NCBI GenBank assembly: GCA_002413265.1
Contig: DHWR01000073.1
Coordinates: forward strand, 1 to 6,489
From: Chloroflexi bacterium UBA5177
GTDB taxonomy: Bacteria; Chloroflexota; UBA5177
Length of the DNA: 6,489 nucleotides
Direction of reading: 5' to 3'
In this document: positions 6,135-6,489 of the stretch, piece by piece
How the letters are laid out: each line of letters opens with the position of its first letter
How positions within the stretch are numbered: position 1 is the first letter of the stretch
Program-made: the position numbers and the translations under genes
The notes under the pieces: generated by a model
What the model saw: the letters and a program-made list of their open reading frames with translations, nothing else
Told to the model about the DNA's origin: nothing
Database searches by the model: none

Positions 6135-6489
6135 ATGGCAGCCATGAAGCTCCCTCGGTCCCCAGGCCGGCGCTCCACACGCCTCGAGGGCTACGACTAC
6201 GCTTCCAACGGCGCCTACGTCGTCACAATCTGCACACGTCACAGACAGCCAATTTTCGCCGAATCGTAGATGGCCAGATGCATCCATCCGTCATCGGCGC
6301 AATCGTCGAACAGGAATGGCTGAAAATCGCTCAGCCGGGGCGGGGCGTATCGCTGGACAGCTTTATTCTCATGCCCAACCATTTGCACGGCATAATTGCG
6401 CTCAATCTCGCAGACGACCTTCAAGTGGGAGACGACTTGAACAATATTCCAACGAGGGGAATAAGCGCCATCGTCGCGGGATTCAAAGC
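6135..6489 (+). pseudogene. REP-associated tyrosine transposase (IS200-like, Y1 HUH), frameshifted and cut by window edge
   Basis: The first frame runs from ATG 6135 (or ATG 6144) to a TAG at 6267-6269 and gives about 44 residues with the typical RAYT N-terminus: RRSTRLEGYDYASNGAYVV followed by TICTRHRQPIF. The homology then continues without a gap in the next frame from about 6260 to the window end: RIVDGQMHPSVIG, EQEW, SFILMPNHLHGIIAL and, at the edge, AIVAGFK. The HLH at 6380-6388 is the HUH metal-binding motif of Y1 transposases. Family members usually read FGRIVDG here, so one base appears to be missing from the GGC codon near 6257-6260. The sequence around it, AATTTTC, is not a good -1 slippery heptamer, so a disabling mutation or a sequencing error is more likely than programmed frameshifting. 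The catalytic Tyr would lie beyond the right edge. These enzymes make single-strand cuts at hairpin substrates. Confidence 0.82.

Overview
The window is high-GC bacterial DNA with tightly packed genes on both strands. It reads as ordinary chromosome with a mobile-element remnant at the right end. The sequence alone does not fix the taxon. A periplasmic-type M23 peptidase, high GC and a RAYT-type transposase suggest an environmental bacterium, possibly from a little-cultured phylum, but this is inference.

Layout from left to right: (1) a zinc metallopeptidase of the M23/LytM family on +, open at the left edge, with a long uncharacterised C-terminal region and a C-terminal membrane anchor; (2) 52 bp downstream on +, a small protein with a helical N-terminus and a stand-alone PEP-utilising-enzyme swivelling (phosphohistidine) domain; (3) converging on it with a 6 bp gap, a RibD/dihydrofolate-reductase-fold protein on -, with a strong Shine-Dalgarno; (4) divergent from that, a ROK-family sugar kinase (probable glucokinase) on +; (5) converging on the kinase, a two-gene operon on - encoding a FecCD/BtuC-type permease followed by its BtuD/FecE-type ATPase, with an 11 nt overlap; (6) a gene-poor 270 bp stretch with a perfect 12 bp-stem hairpin; (7) on +, the start of an IS200-like/RAYT (Y1 HUH) transposase that is frameshifted and runs off the right edge.

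The only clear functional unit is the permease-ATPase pair, which would form the membrane part of an importer for iron-siderophore, haem or cobalamin. Its substrate-binding protein and outer-membrane receptor are not in the window. The other genes look like independent housekeeping or accessory genes. I see no CRISPR array, tRNA, rRNA or defence island. The least explained items are the orphan phosphohistidine-domain protein, the C-terminal half of the M23 protein, and the hairpin beside the broken transposase.
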